Below are positions 52,702 through 61,297 of a DNA stretch of 64,000 nucleotides, piece after piece. This stretch comes from Pseudomonas mandelii (lineage in GTDB: Bacteria > Pseudomonadota > Gammaproteobacteria > Pseudomonadales > Pseudomonadaceae): positions 186,001 through 250,000 of the forward strand of contig NZ_RCZA01000010.1 in assembly GCF_006438925.1 (NCBI RefSeq). Direction: 5' to 3'. Every line of letters begins with the position of its first letter. Position 1 is the first letter of the stretch. A program made the translations under genes and the position numbers. The notes under the pieces were generated by a model, which worked only from the letters and a program-made list of their open reading frames with translations, did no database searches and had not been told where the DNA came from.

Positions 52702-54200
52702 CAGAAACGCTCCAGTTCAGGGAAGGGCATCTGACCCAAATGAACGTGCATGGCGCCAAACTCGGCGCAGCGGTGCAGCGTCGGAATGTTCTTGCCGGGG
52801 TTGAGCAAACCACTCGGATCGAAGGCGGCTTTGACGGCATGGAACACGGTTAATTCGTCGCTATTGAACTGCGCACACATCTGATTGATTTTCTCCCGGC
52901 CCACGCCGTGTTCACCGGTAATGCTGCCGCCGACCTTCACGCACAATTCAAGGATCTTGCCGCCCAGGGCTTCAGCGCGATCGAGTTCGCCCGGTTGGTT
53001 GGCATCGAACAGAATCAGCGGGTGCATGTTGCCGTCACCGGCATGGAAAACGTTGGCCACCCTCAGGTCGTACTCGGCCGACAACGCGGCGATGGCGTGC
53101 AGCACACCGGGCAGCTCGCGGCGCGGGATCGTCCCGTCCATGCAGTAATAATCCGGTGAGAGACGGCCCACCGCCGGAAAGGCATTCTTGCGTCCGGCCC
53201 AGAAGCGCACGCGTTCGGCTTCGTCGCGGGCCTGGCGCACTTCGGTGGCGCCGGCCTGTTCCAGCACCTGGCGCACGCGGTCGCAGTCATCATGAACGTC
53301 GGCTTCAACGCCATCGAGCTCGCACAGCAGAATGGCTTCGGCGTCGACCGGATAACCGGCGTGGATAAAGTCTTCGGCGGCGCGAATGGCCAGGTTGTCC
53401 ATCATCTCCAGACCGCCGGGGATGATGCCGGCGGCAATAATGTCACCCACCGCGCGGCCGGCCTTCTCGACGGAATCGAACGCCGCCAGCAGCACTTTGG
53501 CAGTCTGGGGTTTTGGCAGCAGTTTGACCGTGACCTCGGTGATGACACCGAGCATGCCTTCGGAACCGGTGAACAACGCCAGCAGATCGAAGCCCGGAGA
53601 ATCGAGCGCTTGCGAGCCCAGGGTCAGGTGTTCGCCGTCTACGGTGAGGATGTCGACCTTGAGCAGGTTGTGCACGGTCAGCCCGTACTTCAGGCAATGC
53701 ACGCCACCGGCGTTTTCCGCCACATTACCGCCGATAGAACAGGCGATCTGCGAGGAAGGGTCCGGCGCGTAATACAAACCAAACGGCGCTGCAGCCTGGG
53801 AAATCGCCAGGTTACGCACCCCAGGCTGAACTCGGGCCGTACGGGCGGCAGCGTCGATGTGCAGAATGTTGTTGAAGCGCGCCATCACCAGCAGCACGCC
53901 TTTTTCCAGCGGCAATGCACCGCCGGACAAACCCGTGCCGGCACCTCGGGCGACCACCGCGACCTGCCGTTCATGGCAGAGCCGAAGCACGCCTTGCACC
54001 TCGTCGATGTGGCGCGGCAGCACCACCAGCATGGGCGTTGTGCGGTAAGCAGAAAGTCCGTCGCATTCGTACGGTTTGAGCTCTTCCTGTTGATGCAGGA
54101 CTTCCAGATCCGGCCACTGCGTGTGCAGGGCCTGTAGCAAGGCAGCTCTGTCGACATCAGGCAAGACGCCGTCGACGCGCTCATCGTAAAGAATGTTCAT
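52701..54200 (-). CDS. glcD: Glycolate oxidase catalytic FAD subunit GlcD
   Basis: A 499-residue FAD-linked oxidase (FAD_binding_4 plus FAD-oxidase_C). Key segments are VARGAGTGLSGGALPL (PP-loop), CSIGGNVAENAGGVHCLKYG, and the C-terminal FHAGDGNMHPLI and GGSITGEHGVGREK. It oxidises glycolate (and often D-lactate) to glyoxylate. It is the first gene of the minus-strand glc operon, divergent from glcC. Length equals that of the well-known GlcD proteins, so the start at 54200 is secure. Confidence 0.95.
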   Translation of the reverse strand: MNILYDERVDGVLPDVDRAALLQALHTQWPDLEVLHQQEELKPYECDGLSAYRTTPMLVVLPRHIDEVQGVLRLCHERQVAVVARGAGTGLSGGALPLEKGVLLVMARFNNILHIDAAARTARVQPGVRNLAISQAAAPFGLYYAPDPSSQIACSIGGNVAENAGGVHCLKYGLTVHNLLKVDILTVDGEHLTLGSQALDSPGFDLLALFTGSEGMLGVITEVTVKLLPKPQTAKVLLAAFDSVEKAGRAVGDIIAAGIIPGGLEMMDNLAIRAAEDFIHAGYPVDAEAILLCELDGVEADVHDDCDRVRQVLEQAGATEVRQARDEAERVRFWAGRKNAFPAVGRLSPDYYCMDGTIPRRELPGVLHAIAALSAEYDLRVANVFHAGDGNMHPLILFDANQPGELDRAEALGGKILELCVKVGGSITGEHGVGREKINQMCAQFNSDELTVFHAVKAAFDPSGLLNPGKNIPTLHRCAEFGAMHVHLGQMPFPELERF

Positions 54201-54303
54201 AGTCGGTTGACGACCCTCAGTTGTTTTTATAGGAGGTCTGTGTCCGTTTACCACTGACTTGCATCATTGGCCTGAGGCGTTCTACTGTCTATGTGTTGTT
54301 TGG

Positions 54304-54316
54304 CTGGTCGAACCAG
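54304..54316. promoter_or_regulatory. Candidate GlcC operator (FadR-type, distal)
   Basis: CTGGTCGAACCAG fits the TGGTNNNACCA pattern recognised by FadR-subfamily GntR proteins. It lies 104 bp upstream of glcD in the glcD-glcC gap. Confidence 0.65.
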
Positions 54317-54360
54317 TTTTTTAATCGATGGTTTTTTATTTTTTCAAAAAAATGTTTTTA

Positions 54361-54378
54361 AAACATAAGCTTATGTTT
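54361..54378. promoter_or_regulatory. Perfect 18 bp palindrome AAACATAAGCTTATGTTT
   Basis: A perfect inverted repeat between the two GlcC-like sites. It does not fit the TGGT...ACCA pattern, so another regulator (an IHF-like or second repressor site) is possible; function unknown. Confidence 0.55.
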
Positions 54379-54409
54379 GTGCTTGAACATTTGTGTTTTT
54401 GGCAGTGAG

Positions 54410-54424
54410 ACTGGTCATACCAGT
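54410..54424. promoter_or_regulatory. Candidate GlcC operator (FadR-type, glcC-proximal)
   Basis: ACTGGTCATACCAGT is a near-perfect FadR-type operator (TGGTNNNACCA), 10 bp upstream of the glcC start codon. This suggests autoregulation of glcC as well as control of the divergent operon. Confidence 0.75.
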
Positions 54425-54434
54425 TGGAGAGTCG

Positions 54435-55202
54435 ATGGAAAGGGCAGAAACGAGCCGTAATCCACAAGTCGCAGACGTGGTCTGTGAACGCATCGAACGG
54501 CTGATCGTGGACGGGGTACTCAAGACCGGGCAGCTGTTGCCCTCGGAGCGTCGTCTGACCGAAAAGCTTGGCGTTTCCCGCACGGCACTTCGCGAGGGCC
54601 TCAAGCTGTTGCGCGCTCGCGGGATTATCAAGACAGAGCAGGGCAAAGGTTCATTTGTTGCCGATCTTTCGGGACACGGTGCCGCGTCGCCGCTGATGCA
54701 CTTGTTCAGCTCACAACCCCGCACGCTCTACGATTTGTTCGAAGTCCGCAGCCTGCTCGAAGGCGAGTCCGCACGTCTGGCGGCGTTGCGCGGAACCGAC
54801 GCCGATTTCGTCCTCATCACCCGCAGCTACGAGGCGTTACTCAACGCCCATAGCCGTTCGCTGGAAGCGTCCGAACACGCCCGGCTCGATCACGCGTTCC
54901 ACCTGGCGATTTGTGAGGCCTCGCACAACCCGGTGCTGGTGCAGACCTTGCGCTCGCTGACGGACTTACTGCTCAACACGGTGTTTGCCTCGGTCAACAA
55001 CCTTTATCACCGCGAACCGCAAAAGCGTCAGATCGACCGTCAACATGCGCGACTCTACAACGCCGTCACCGGCCGTATGCCGGAACAGGCACGCAAGGCG
55101 GCCATCGCGCACATCCAGAGCATCTGCGAGAACCTCAAGGAAATCGAAAGCGAGGAGCAGCGGTTGGTTCGGGCCATGCTGCGACTTGAGGGGTGGGCGT
55201 AA
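54435..55202 (+). CDS. glcC: GntR/FadR family regulator of glycolate utilisation
   Basis: A 255-residue regulator with an N-terminal winged helix (VVCERIERLIVDGVLKTG, LPSERRLTEKLGVSRTALREGLKLL) and a C-terminal FCD domain (TLYDLFEVRSLLEGESARLAAL, ARLDHAFHLAICEASHN). It is divergent from glcDEFGB and has matching FadR-type sites upstream, as in other GlcC systems where glycolate or glyoxylate activates. The start at 54435 has GGAGAG upstream. Confidence 0.92.
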   Translation: MERAETSRNPQVADVVCERIERLIVDGVLKTGQLLPSERRLTEKLGVSRTALREGLKLLRARGIIKTEQGKGSFVADLSGHGAASPLMHLFSSQPRTLYDLFEVRSLLEGESARLAALRGTDADFVLITRSYEALLNAHSRSLEASEHARLDHAFHLAICEASHNPVLVQTLRSLTDLLLNTVFASVNNLYHREPQKRQIDRQHARLYNAVTGRMPEQARKAAIAHIQSICENLKEIESEEQRLVRAMLRLEGWA

Positions 55203-55292
55203 GGGCCGGGTCTTTAGGCAGAGCTACGGGGGGCTTTGATTGGGTGTATATCCGTTTCTGCGGTAACGGCGGCTGGCGGTTTCGCTCTTACA

Positions 55293-55920
55293 GCGAGCCA
55301 CTTGGAAGAGCCCCAAGTAACCAAGGGCTCTTGCCCCTGGCGTACGGCCCTTCGCTTAGGCTCAGGGTTCCCTCGCTCCGGTCCTGCTCCGTGGGCCCGC
55401 CGCCATCGGCCATCCATGGCCGGGGGCGGCTAACCCGGCATCCATGCCGGGTTACCCACTGCGCAGAACCTCCGCTCGGCCTCTCGAGGGGGCGACTACC
55501 GCAAAAGCAAAAGCGAGGCGGCTACCGGCCGGACTGTTTCCTCAACGCCTGCGCGTGTTGATCGTTCCCACGCTCCGCGTGGGAATGCATCCCGTGACGC
55601 TCCGCGTCACCAGTGCGCAGGACTCAAGCCTTGCGTCGATAGTGGAACGCGGAGCGTGGGAATGCTCAGTGTGGGAACGGCTCCTGTAGATCTTGCTTTG
55701 GCTTTTGATCTTGATCTGCCCCGTCGGAAGGCCGAGCGCAGGTTCTGCGCAGTGGGCACCGCGGCAAGGATGCCGCGGTAGCCGCCCCCGGCCATGGATG
55801 GCCGATGGTGGCGGGCCCACGGAGCAGGACCGGAGCGAGGGCATGCCGAGCCTAGGCGAGGCACCGTACGTCAGGGGCACGAGCGTTTGGTTACTTGGCG
55901 CTTCTCCAAGTGACCCGCCG
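55293..55920. repeat. 0.6 kb inverted-repeat element with internal REP-like palindromes
   Basis: Two arms of about 200 bp (55293-55492 and 55720-55920) are inverse complements with scattered mismatches; both carry the CCATGGCCGGGGGCGGCTA and GTCCTGCTCCGTGGGCCCGC segments. The middle holds smaller palindromes (GTTCCCACGCTCCGCGTGGG at 55564 and its inverse near 55645-55664). All reading frames across it look like translations of repeats, not genes. Between glcC and the glycolate permease, it resembles a mobilised non-autonomous or REP-derived element. No transposase. Confidence 0.75.
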
Positions 55921-55991
55921 TAAGGGCGGAACCCTAGGTAGCCGTTACTGTAAAACGGATATGGCCCCATCCCCTCCCGAACTACATCAAT

Positions 55992-57755
55992 TCAATGCCC
56001 ACCAACAACCATATGACTGAACGGCGCCACATACGCCTGCAACGTCACCAAACCACCGACCAGAATGGCCAGGATGATCGAGTGGAAAAACACATAACGC
56101 AGGATTTCCCCTTCATGTCCGTACCAGCGGGTGGCGGTGGAGGCCACCACGATCGACTGCGCGTCGACCATCTTGCCCATGACCCCGCCGGAACTGTTGG
56201 CGGCGGCCATCAACACCGGGCTGAGGCCCAATTGCTCCGCGGTTACCCGTTGCAAGCCACCAAACAGCACGTTTGACGCCGTATCCGAGCCGGTCAACGC
56301 CACGCCGAGCCAGCCGAGCAGGGTGCCGAACATGGGGTAAAAGATACCCGTCGCGGCGAAGGCCAGGCCCATGGTCGCGTCCAGGCCCGAGTAGCGGGTG
56401 AGAAAACCGAGGGCGAGCATGGCGGTAATGGTGATCAGTGAATAGCGCACCACCCACAGCGTTCGCACGTACTGTTTGATCAGTTGCGGAATGGAATAGC
56501 CCATCAGCAACCCGCCGAGGATCGCCGACAGCAGGATGCCGCTACCGGTGCTGGTGAACCAAGTGAACTTGTACACCGCGTCCTCGGTTTTAGGTGCGGG
56601 CACTACAGGCGGGACCTTCTCGATCTGCTGGTGGATCGTGGTGAAAGTCACGATCGGAGCGAAGATCGGGTTCGCTTCGCGCACCGGTTTGCCTTGAGGG
56701 TCGAGCTTGGCCGAATTGGTGGCCGGATCAATCGCCGGACGGGTATCGAACATGTTTTTGAAGCCCTGGGTGCCCCAGGCGAACACGAACACAGTGAGGA
56801 TGATCCACGGCATCCATGCGCGCATCACCGCAGGCTTGGCATCGCTGGCAAAGGCCGCGCTGGCGACGGGTTTTTCGTCATGCTCTTCGGCAATTTTGGA
56901 GTTGTCGACGCGCCCGGACAGCGCAGCGGAGGTATGCACGGTGGCGGGTTTCCAGACTCTGAGGAAACCGGTCAGGCAGGCCATGGAAATCAGCGCGGCA
57001 ATCACGTCCACCAGCATCGGCCCGTGGTAGTTGGACACCAGGAACTGCGGCACGGCGAAACTGACACCGGCCACCAGAATCGGCGGCCAGATTTCCAGCA
57101 TCTTGCGCCAGCCGGCGAAGGCCCAGATCAACCAGAACGGCACGATCACCGAGAAGAACGGCAATTGCCGGCCGACCATCATCGACAGCTCCATTTCATC
57201 CAGCCCGGTCACCTTGGCCAGGGTGATGATCGGCGTGCCCAGCGCACCGAACGCCACGGGCGCGGTGTTGGCGATCAACGCCAGGCCAGACGCGGCCAGT
57301 GGCGAGAAGCCCAACCCGATCAGAATCGCCCCGGTCACCGCCACCGGCGTACCGAAGCCTGCGGCCCCTTCGAAGAAAGCACCGAAGCAGAAAGCAATCA
57401 GCAGCAATTGCAGGCGTCGATCGTCGGTGATGCGCGCCAGGGAATCCTGCAGCACTTTGAACGAGCCGTTCTCGGTGGTCAGCCGATGCAGGAAGATGAT
57501 GTTGAGCACAATCCAGCCAATGGGCAGCAAGCCGTTGGCGGCGCCGTACAGTGCGGCCGAGCCGGCCATGTTCGCCGGCATGCCGAAGGCGAAGATCGCG
57601 ATCACCAGCGCAGACGCCAGGGCCATCAATGCGGCCAGATGCGCCTTGATATGAAAAAACGCCAGGGCTGCCAGCATCACCACGACCGGCACTGCTGCCA
57701 TGAGGGTTGAAAGTATCGGGTTACCGAACGGATCGTAGATTTGCTGCCAGACCAT
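55992..57755 (-). CDS. L-lactate/glycolate permease (LctP family)
   Basis: A 587-residue transporter of the lactate permease family, with about twelve to fourteen hydrophobic segments. AFCFGAFFEGAAGFGTPVAVTGAILIGLGF and GWLGVALTGSDTASNVLFGGLQ, each split over membrane segments, mark this family, which imports lactate and glycolate by proton symport. Its position beside glcC and glcDEFGB suggests glycolate (GlcA-type), but lactate import cannot be excluded. The ATG at 57755 has GAGGTGG upstream. Confidence 0.88.
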   Translation of the reverse strand: MVWQQIYDPFGNPILSTLMAAVPVVVMLAALAFFHIKAHLAALMALASALVIAIFAFGMPANMAGSAALYGAANGLLPIGWIVLNIIFLHRLTTENGSFKVLQDSLARITDDRRLQLLLIAFCFGAFFEGAAGFGTPVAVTGAILIGLGFSPLAASGLALIANTAPVAFGALGTPIITLAKVTGLDEMELSMMVGRQLPFFSVIVPFWLIWAFAGWRKMLEIWPPILVAGVSFAVPQFLVSNYHGPMLVDVIAALISMACLTGFLRVWKPATVHTSAALSGRVDNSKIAEEHDEKPVASAAFASDAKPAVMRAWMPWIILTVFVFAWGTQGFKNMFDTRPAIDPATNSAKLDPQGKPVREANPIFAPIVTFTTIHQQIEKVPPVVPAPKTEDAVYKFTWFTSTGSGILLSAILGGLLMGYSIPQLIKQYVRTLWVVRYSLITITAMLALGFLTRYSGLDATMGLAFAATGIFYPMFGTLLGWLGVALTGSDTASNVLFGGLQRVTAEQLGLSPVLMAAANSSGGVMGKMVDAQSIVVASTATRWYGHEGEILRYVFFHSIILAILVGGLVTLQAYVAPFSHMVVGGH

Positions 57756-57927
57756 GTTCCACCTCTGCTTTTTATTGTTGGGAGTGCAGACCCCATGGGG
57801 GCGGTGGCTTCTAGTATAGGTGGCATTACGCCGCTGTCCTGGCAGGCCTTTGAGTGGGCCGCACTGAGCTAACATGGCCAATGGGTAAATGCGCTACTCG
57901 GACTTCAACGACGGGAGAAATGCAGCC

Positions 57928-58164
57928 ATGACTGAACGCCATATGCACCACAAGGAAACGCTGTCGAACGGATGCAAGATCGAGGTCAAAGCCGAGATAT
58001 TGAGGGACGGCTCGCTGAAGATGTTCATCGGTGTTTACCGGCCGGACGGCACGGTTATCGAGGAGGACAACAAACCATCCCCGCATCTGCTCGACATGGA
58101 AGACGCCTTTGACTGGGGAATCAAAAGCGCAAGGGACGTCGGGAACGGTCAAAGAACCCTGTAA
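57928..58164 (+). CDS. Small hypothetical protein (78 aa)
   Basis: A 78-residue frame, ATG at 57928 preceded by GGGAG at a somewhat wide spacing. The sequence is acidic and hydrophilic with a beta-rich start (KIEVKAEILRDGSLKMFIGVYRPDG) and no membrane or signal segment. I do not recognise a named domain. It precedes the DUF1801 gene by 21 bp, with which it may be cotranscribed. Confidence 0.6.
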   Translation: MTERHMHHKETLSNGCKIEVKAEILRDGSLKMFIGVYRPDGTVIEEDNKPSPHLLDMEDAFDWGIKSARDVGNGQRTL

Positions 58165-58185
58165 TGCCGGGCTTTGGACACCCTC

Positions 58186-58644
58186 ATGAAGAAGGCGACA
58201 ACCACCATGAAGAAAGAGCAGGTCGGTGCTAAGGAAGAAGAGGGGGGCGCTTCGGCCTCTCAGCGGATAGACGCGCGAATCAAGGAGCTGGGCGATTGGC
58301 GGGGCGAAACGCTCGCTCGGGTCCGAACGCTCATCCAGCAGGCCGACCCCGACGTGGTCGAGGAATGGAAGTGGCGGGGGGTTCCAGTGTGGTCGCACGC
58401 CGGAATCATCTGCACCGGCGAGACATACAAGCAGGTCGTGAAGCTGACGTTTGCCAAGGGCGCCTCGCTGGAAGACCCTTGCGGCCTCTTCAACGCCAGC
58501 CTCGAAGGCAACACCCGACGTGCCATTGATTTGCATGAGGGCGACACGCTTGAGGAGAAAGCCTTGAAGGCGCTGATCCTCGCCGCCGTGGCGCTCAACC
58601 TATCGACAGCGGCCGCTCGCAGCAAACCGGCTGCGAAATCCTGA
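58186..58644 (+). CDS. DUF1801 domain protein
   Basis: A 152-residue protein of the DUF1801 family (YdhG-like). Segments RIDARIKELGDWRGETLAR, VEEWKWRGVPVWSHAGII and ETYKQVVKLTFAKGA are its hallmark. The fold is a small alpha/beta with an unknown role. The start is either the ATG at 58186 or that at 58207. It has no operon partner of known function. Confidence 0.85.
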   Translation: MKKATTTMKKEQVGAKEEEGGASASQRIDARIKELGDWRGETLARVRTLIQQADPDVVEEWKWRGVPVWSHAGIICTGETYKQVVKLTFAKGASLEDPCGLFNASLEGNTRRAIDLHEGDTLEEKALKALILAAVALNLSTAAARSKPAAKS

Positions 58645-58727
58645 TTCGTCTTCGCCGACCTGTCCGTCGAAAAGCACTCTGATGAGATGACCTCTATTGA
58701 TGTCTCTCGTCATGAGCTTTGAAGTGC

Positions 58728-58740
58728 GTTGTCGTACAAC
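58728..58740. promoter_or_regulatory. Candidate operator (distal) for the MFS transporter
   Basis: GTTGTCGTACAAC has perfect 5 bp inverted arms (GTTGT and ACAAC) around CGT. Its inverse complement GTTGTACGACAAC matches the site at 58920-58932 except for one base. A GntR-type repressor is the plausible binder; none is encoded nearby. Confidence 0.6.
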
Positions 58741-58882
58741 AATGTTTGAACTTCAAAACCTCCATATCCTGCTGGCTACACCCGATAAATTCAAACGTTA
58801 TGTGGCCCACAGGCTACGTCCTCTGGACGTAATCAGAATTCTGGCGGGCAGCCTTTGTCGAGACGAACGGCAATTTTTCAGA

Positions 58883-58912
58883 TTGACAGCCCGGTAGTGA
58901 ACTCGATATAAA
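58883..58912 (+). promoter_or_regulatory. Sigma70 promoter TTGACA-18-TATAAA
   Basis: TTGACA at 58883-58888 and TATAAA at 58907-58912 with 18 bp spacing, the best sigma70 match I noticed in the window. It points towards the MFS transporter gene. Confidence 0.75.
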
Positions 58913-58918
58913 AGACAC

Positions 58919-58934
58919 GGTTGTACGACGACAG
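58919..58934. promoter_or_regulatory. Candidate operator (proximal), overlapping the transcription start
   Basis: GGTTGTACGACGACAG repeats GTTGTACGAC of the distal site and lies just downstream of the -10 box, where a bound repressor would block initiation. The pair of sites is about 190 bp apart, suggesting looping repression. Confidence 0.65.
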
Positions 58935-59268
58935 ACGATCATCGACTGTTAAACACTAAAAATAAAAACGAGTGTCGGCCCCATCATGAATTCAACCCGC
59001 CTGCGCGCCTCCCTGATTGCCGCTTCTTATGGTTCGACCTCGACTGTTTGCCCATCCCCACGGTCAGGCCTGTCACATACAACTGTCCCACCAAACGCCC
59101 GATAGCTCTTGCCAAATGTCCAACTCCAGCCGCTGAGCATGGAGTACCCATTTTCGAGCCCGCAATACAGTGGCGTGGACCCATCGCGTTTTGTCGATGC
59201 TCTACGACACCATTGATCTCGCTTGAAACCGAGAGATCATCACCATAATCCAACAATAAAGTGATGCC
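58935..59268 (+). other. Unusually long leader between promoter and MFS gene
   Basis: About 330 bp with no convincing gene. A short reading frame starting MNSTRLRASLIAA near 58986 looks like the N-terminal signal-type start of a protein but stops after about 39 residues, so it may be a decayed first gene of the operon. No known riboswitch was recognised. Confidence 0.5.
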
Positions 59269-60672
59269 ATGAATCTGAACGAGCCCATCAATCCGCAACG
59301 AATCGGCCAGGCCGTCGGCAAGTACCGCTGGACGATCTGCGCGCTGTTGTTTTTTGCCACCACCGTCAATTACCTGGACCGCCAGGTACTGAGTCTGTTG
59401 GCGCCGGATCTGTCGACGCAATTTGGCTGGAGTAACACCGATTACGCGAACATCGCCTCTGTCTTTCAGTTTGTGTACGCGATTTCCATGCTGTTCGCCG
59501 GCCGCTTCGTTGACAAGATCGGCACCAAGAAGGCCTATGTGATAGCGATCGGCATCTGGTCGACCGGCGCGATCATGCACGCCTTTGCAGAGCCGATGGG
59601 CGAGGGTATTGCCGGCATCAGCAGCGCCTTGGGCCTTGCCGTCATCCCTGTTTCGATCGCAGGTTTCATGCTGGCGCGCGCTGTGCTGGCGATCGGCGAA
59701 GCGGGTAACTTCCCGATTGCGATCAAGGCCACCGCCGAATATTTCCCGAAGAAGGAACGTTCCTTCGCCACTGGTATCTTCAACTCCGGCGCCAATGTGG
59801 GCGCGGTGCTGGCGCCGATCAGCGTGCCACTGATTGCCGGCCTGTGGGGCTGGGAAGCGGCGTTCATCGTGATCGGTGCGTTGGGCTTCATTTGGGTGGC
59901 GGTGTGGATTGCGCTGTACGAAAAACCAGAGCAGCAAAAACGCCTGTCGGTGCAAGAGCTGGCCTACATCCGCAGCGATCAGGGTGCGCAAGCACTCACC
60001 GGCACAGACTCGGGTGCCGCGGCCAAAAAAGTATCGTGGTTCAAGTTGCTGACCTACCGCCAGACCTGGGCCTTTGCCTTTGGCAAATTCATGACCGATG
60101 GCGTGTGGTGGTTCTTCCTGTTCTGGCTTCCGACCTATCTGTCGGCGCAATACGGCATGAAGGGCCAGGCCATCGTGTTGCCGCTGGCCGTGTTGTACAG
60201 CATGACCATGGTGGGCAGCATCGGCGGCGGCTGGTTCCCGAGCTATTTCATGTCACGCGGCGACGCGCCGTATGACGGTCGTATGAAAGCCATGCTGGTG
60301 ATCGCTTTCTTCCCGCTGCTGGTACTGCTTGCGCAGCCATTCGGTTACATCAGTTTCTGGGTGCCGGTGCTGCTGATCGGCGTGGGCGCATCGGCGCACC
60401 AGGCGTGGTCGTGCAACATCTTCACCACCGTGTCTGACATGTTCCCGCAAAAATCCATCGCGTCAGTGGTTGGCATTGGCGGTTTGGCCGGCGGCTTGGG
60501 CGGCGTTGTGATGACCAAGACCGGTGGCTGGGTGATCGATCATTACAAACTGATCGGCGATATCCATACCGGTTACATGATCATGTTTGCCATCTGTGCC
60601 CTGGCCTATCTGGTGGCGTGGAGCGTGATGAAGGTGCTGGTGCCACGCCATAAGGAAATCACTGATCTGTAA
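59269..60672 (+). CDS. MFS anion:cation symporter, hexuronate/aldarate type (ExuT/GudP-like)
   Basis: A 467-residue, twelve-segment transporter of the ACS branch. Family marks are ATTVNYLDRQVLSLLAPDL, VYAISMLFAGRFVDKIGTKKA and AIGEAGNFPIAIKATAEYFPK. ACS members import galacturonate, glucuronate, glucarate or galactonate with protons. It has a consensus promoter and two palindromic operators upstream, suggesting induction by sugar acid, but no catabolic genes accompany it in the window. Substrate cannot be fixed. Confidence 0.88.
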   Translation: MNLNEPINPQRIGQAVGKYRWTICALLFFATTVNYLDRQVLSLLAPDLSTQFGWSNTDYANIASVFQFVYAISMLFAGRFVDKIGTKKAYVIAIGIWSTGAIMHAFAEPMGEGIAGISSALGLAVIPVSIAGFMLARAVLAIGEAGNFPIAIKATAEYFPKKERSFATGIFNSGANVGAVLAPISVPLIAGLWGWEAAFIVIGALGFIWVAVWIALYEKPEQQKRLSVQELAYIRSDQGAQALTGTDSGAAAKKVSWFKLLTYRQTWAFAFGKFMTDGVWWFFLFWLPTYLSAQYGMKGQAIVLPLAVLYSMTMVGSIGGGWFPSYFMSRGDAPYDGRMKAMLVIAFFPLLVLLAQPFGYISFWVPVLLIGVGASAHQAWSCNIFTTVSDMFPQKSIASVVGIGGLAGGLGGVVMTKTGGWVIDHYKLIGDIHTGYMIMFAICALAYLVAWSVMKVLVPRHKEITDL

Positions 60673-61297
60673 ACGGCTGGCACGATTGACCTGCTGACTT
60701 TTCGTCGGCAGGTCATTTGCCTGTTTGACGCTATTTGTAGCGTTGCTCAAAGACGGCCACTTGCTCCGGCATGATCAGCTGGAAGGGCACTCAGGTGTCA
60801 CGGGCGTTAGTAGTTTTCCATCCTGCGGCTCTTTCCACAGGGCAAAATCGTTCTAAAAAGCCCCCCTTGCGCTTTGGAGTTTGTACTACGCTTGAAGGTG
60901 TAGGTGAAGACGCAGACTGATGCGCAAGCGGATGGCGAGGAAACGTGGGGCGCGTTCCGAAGGGTACACGGTTAGAAAGATCTCCGCGCTGAGATCCAGC
61001 CCTTATGCCGTGTGAAGCAGGACAGCACAAAACTGTTCTGTGGGAGGCCTGATAAACCTTGTAAGCCGGAGACCAGCGCCGGCCACCTACTCGATTTACA
61101 AAGCCCGCCTTGTGCGGGCTTTTTCGTGTCCGCAAAACCGGTTTGTATCGCAACGTATCCCGCGTGCCGGCAGCTACCTTCGCATACAAAACCAAGGCAT
61201 TGGCGACACTTGCGCGATACATGGCGGCCTCCAAATAGAGCCACCGCATCCGCGGCAAGCTCCGCGCGCATTCCCGCGCACAGATTGGAGAAATGCC
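60673..61297. other. 625 bp gap with hairpins but no gene
   Basis: No gene is supported. The central part (about 60930-61130) has a GCCGG/CCGGC hairpin near 61060 followed by a terminator at 61101, which could be a small regulatory RNA or a leader. Further on, GGTTTGTATCGCAAC near 61139 is echoed in inverse by GCATACAAAACC near 61184, in front of the cupin gene. Confidence 0.4.
61101..61125 (+). terminator. Rho-independent terminator
   Basis: AAGCCCGC and GCGGGCTT form an 8 bp stem with a 5-base loop (CTTGT), followed by TTT. It ends a stretch that has no gene, supporting an RNA product or leader upstream. Confidence 0.8.

Noticed and set aside
55193..55970. Several open frames of 65-142 codons in the inverted-repeat element
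   Set aside because: They are translations of the repeats on both strands with the same residues recurring (GPAPWARRHRPS-like), no start signals and no domain.
56484..57710. 408-codon plus-strand frame over the lactate/glycolate permease
   Set aside because: His/Asp/Gln-rich translation typical of antisense of membrane protein genes; the permease is real.
58697..58897. 66-codon plus-strand frame upstream of the MFS promoter
   Set aside because: No Shine-Dalgarno, no family resemblance, and a palindromic operator lies inside its 5' part.
58984..60150. 388-codon minus-strand frame over the MFS transporter
   Set aside because: The plus-strand transporter is clearly genuine and the minus frame has charged, low-complexity translation.
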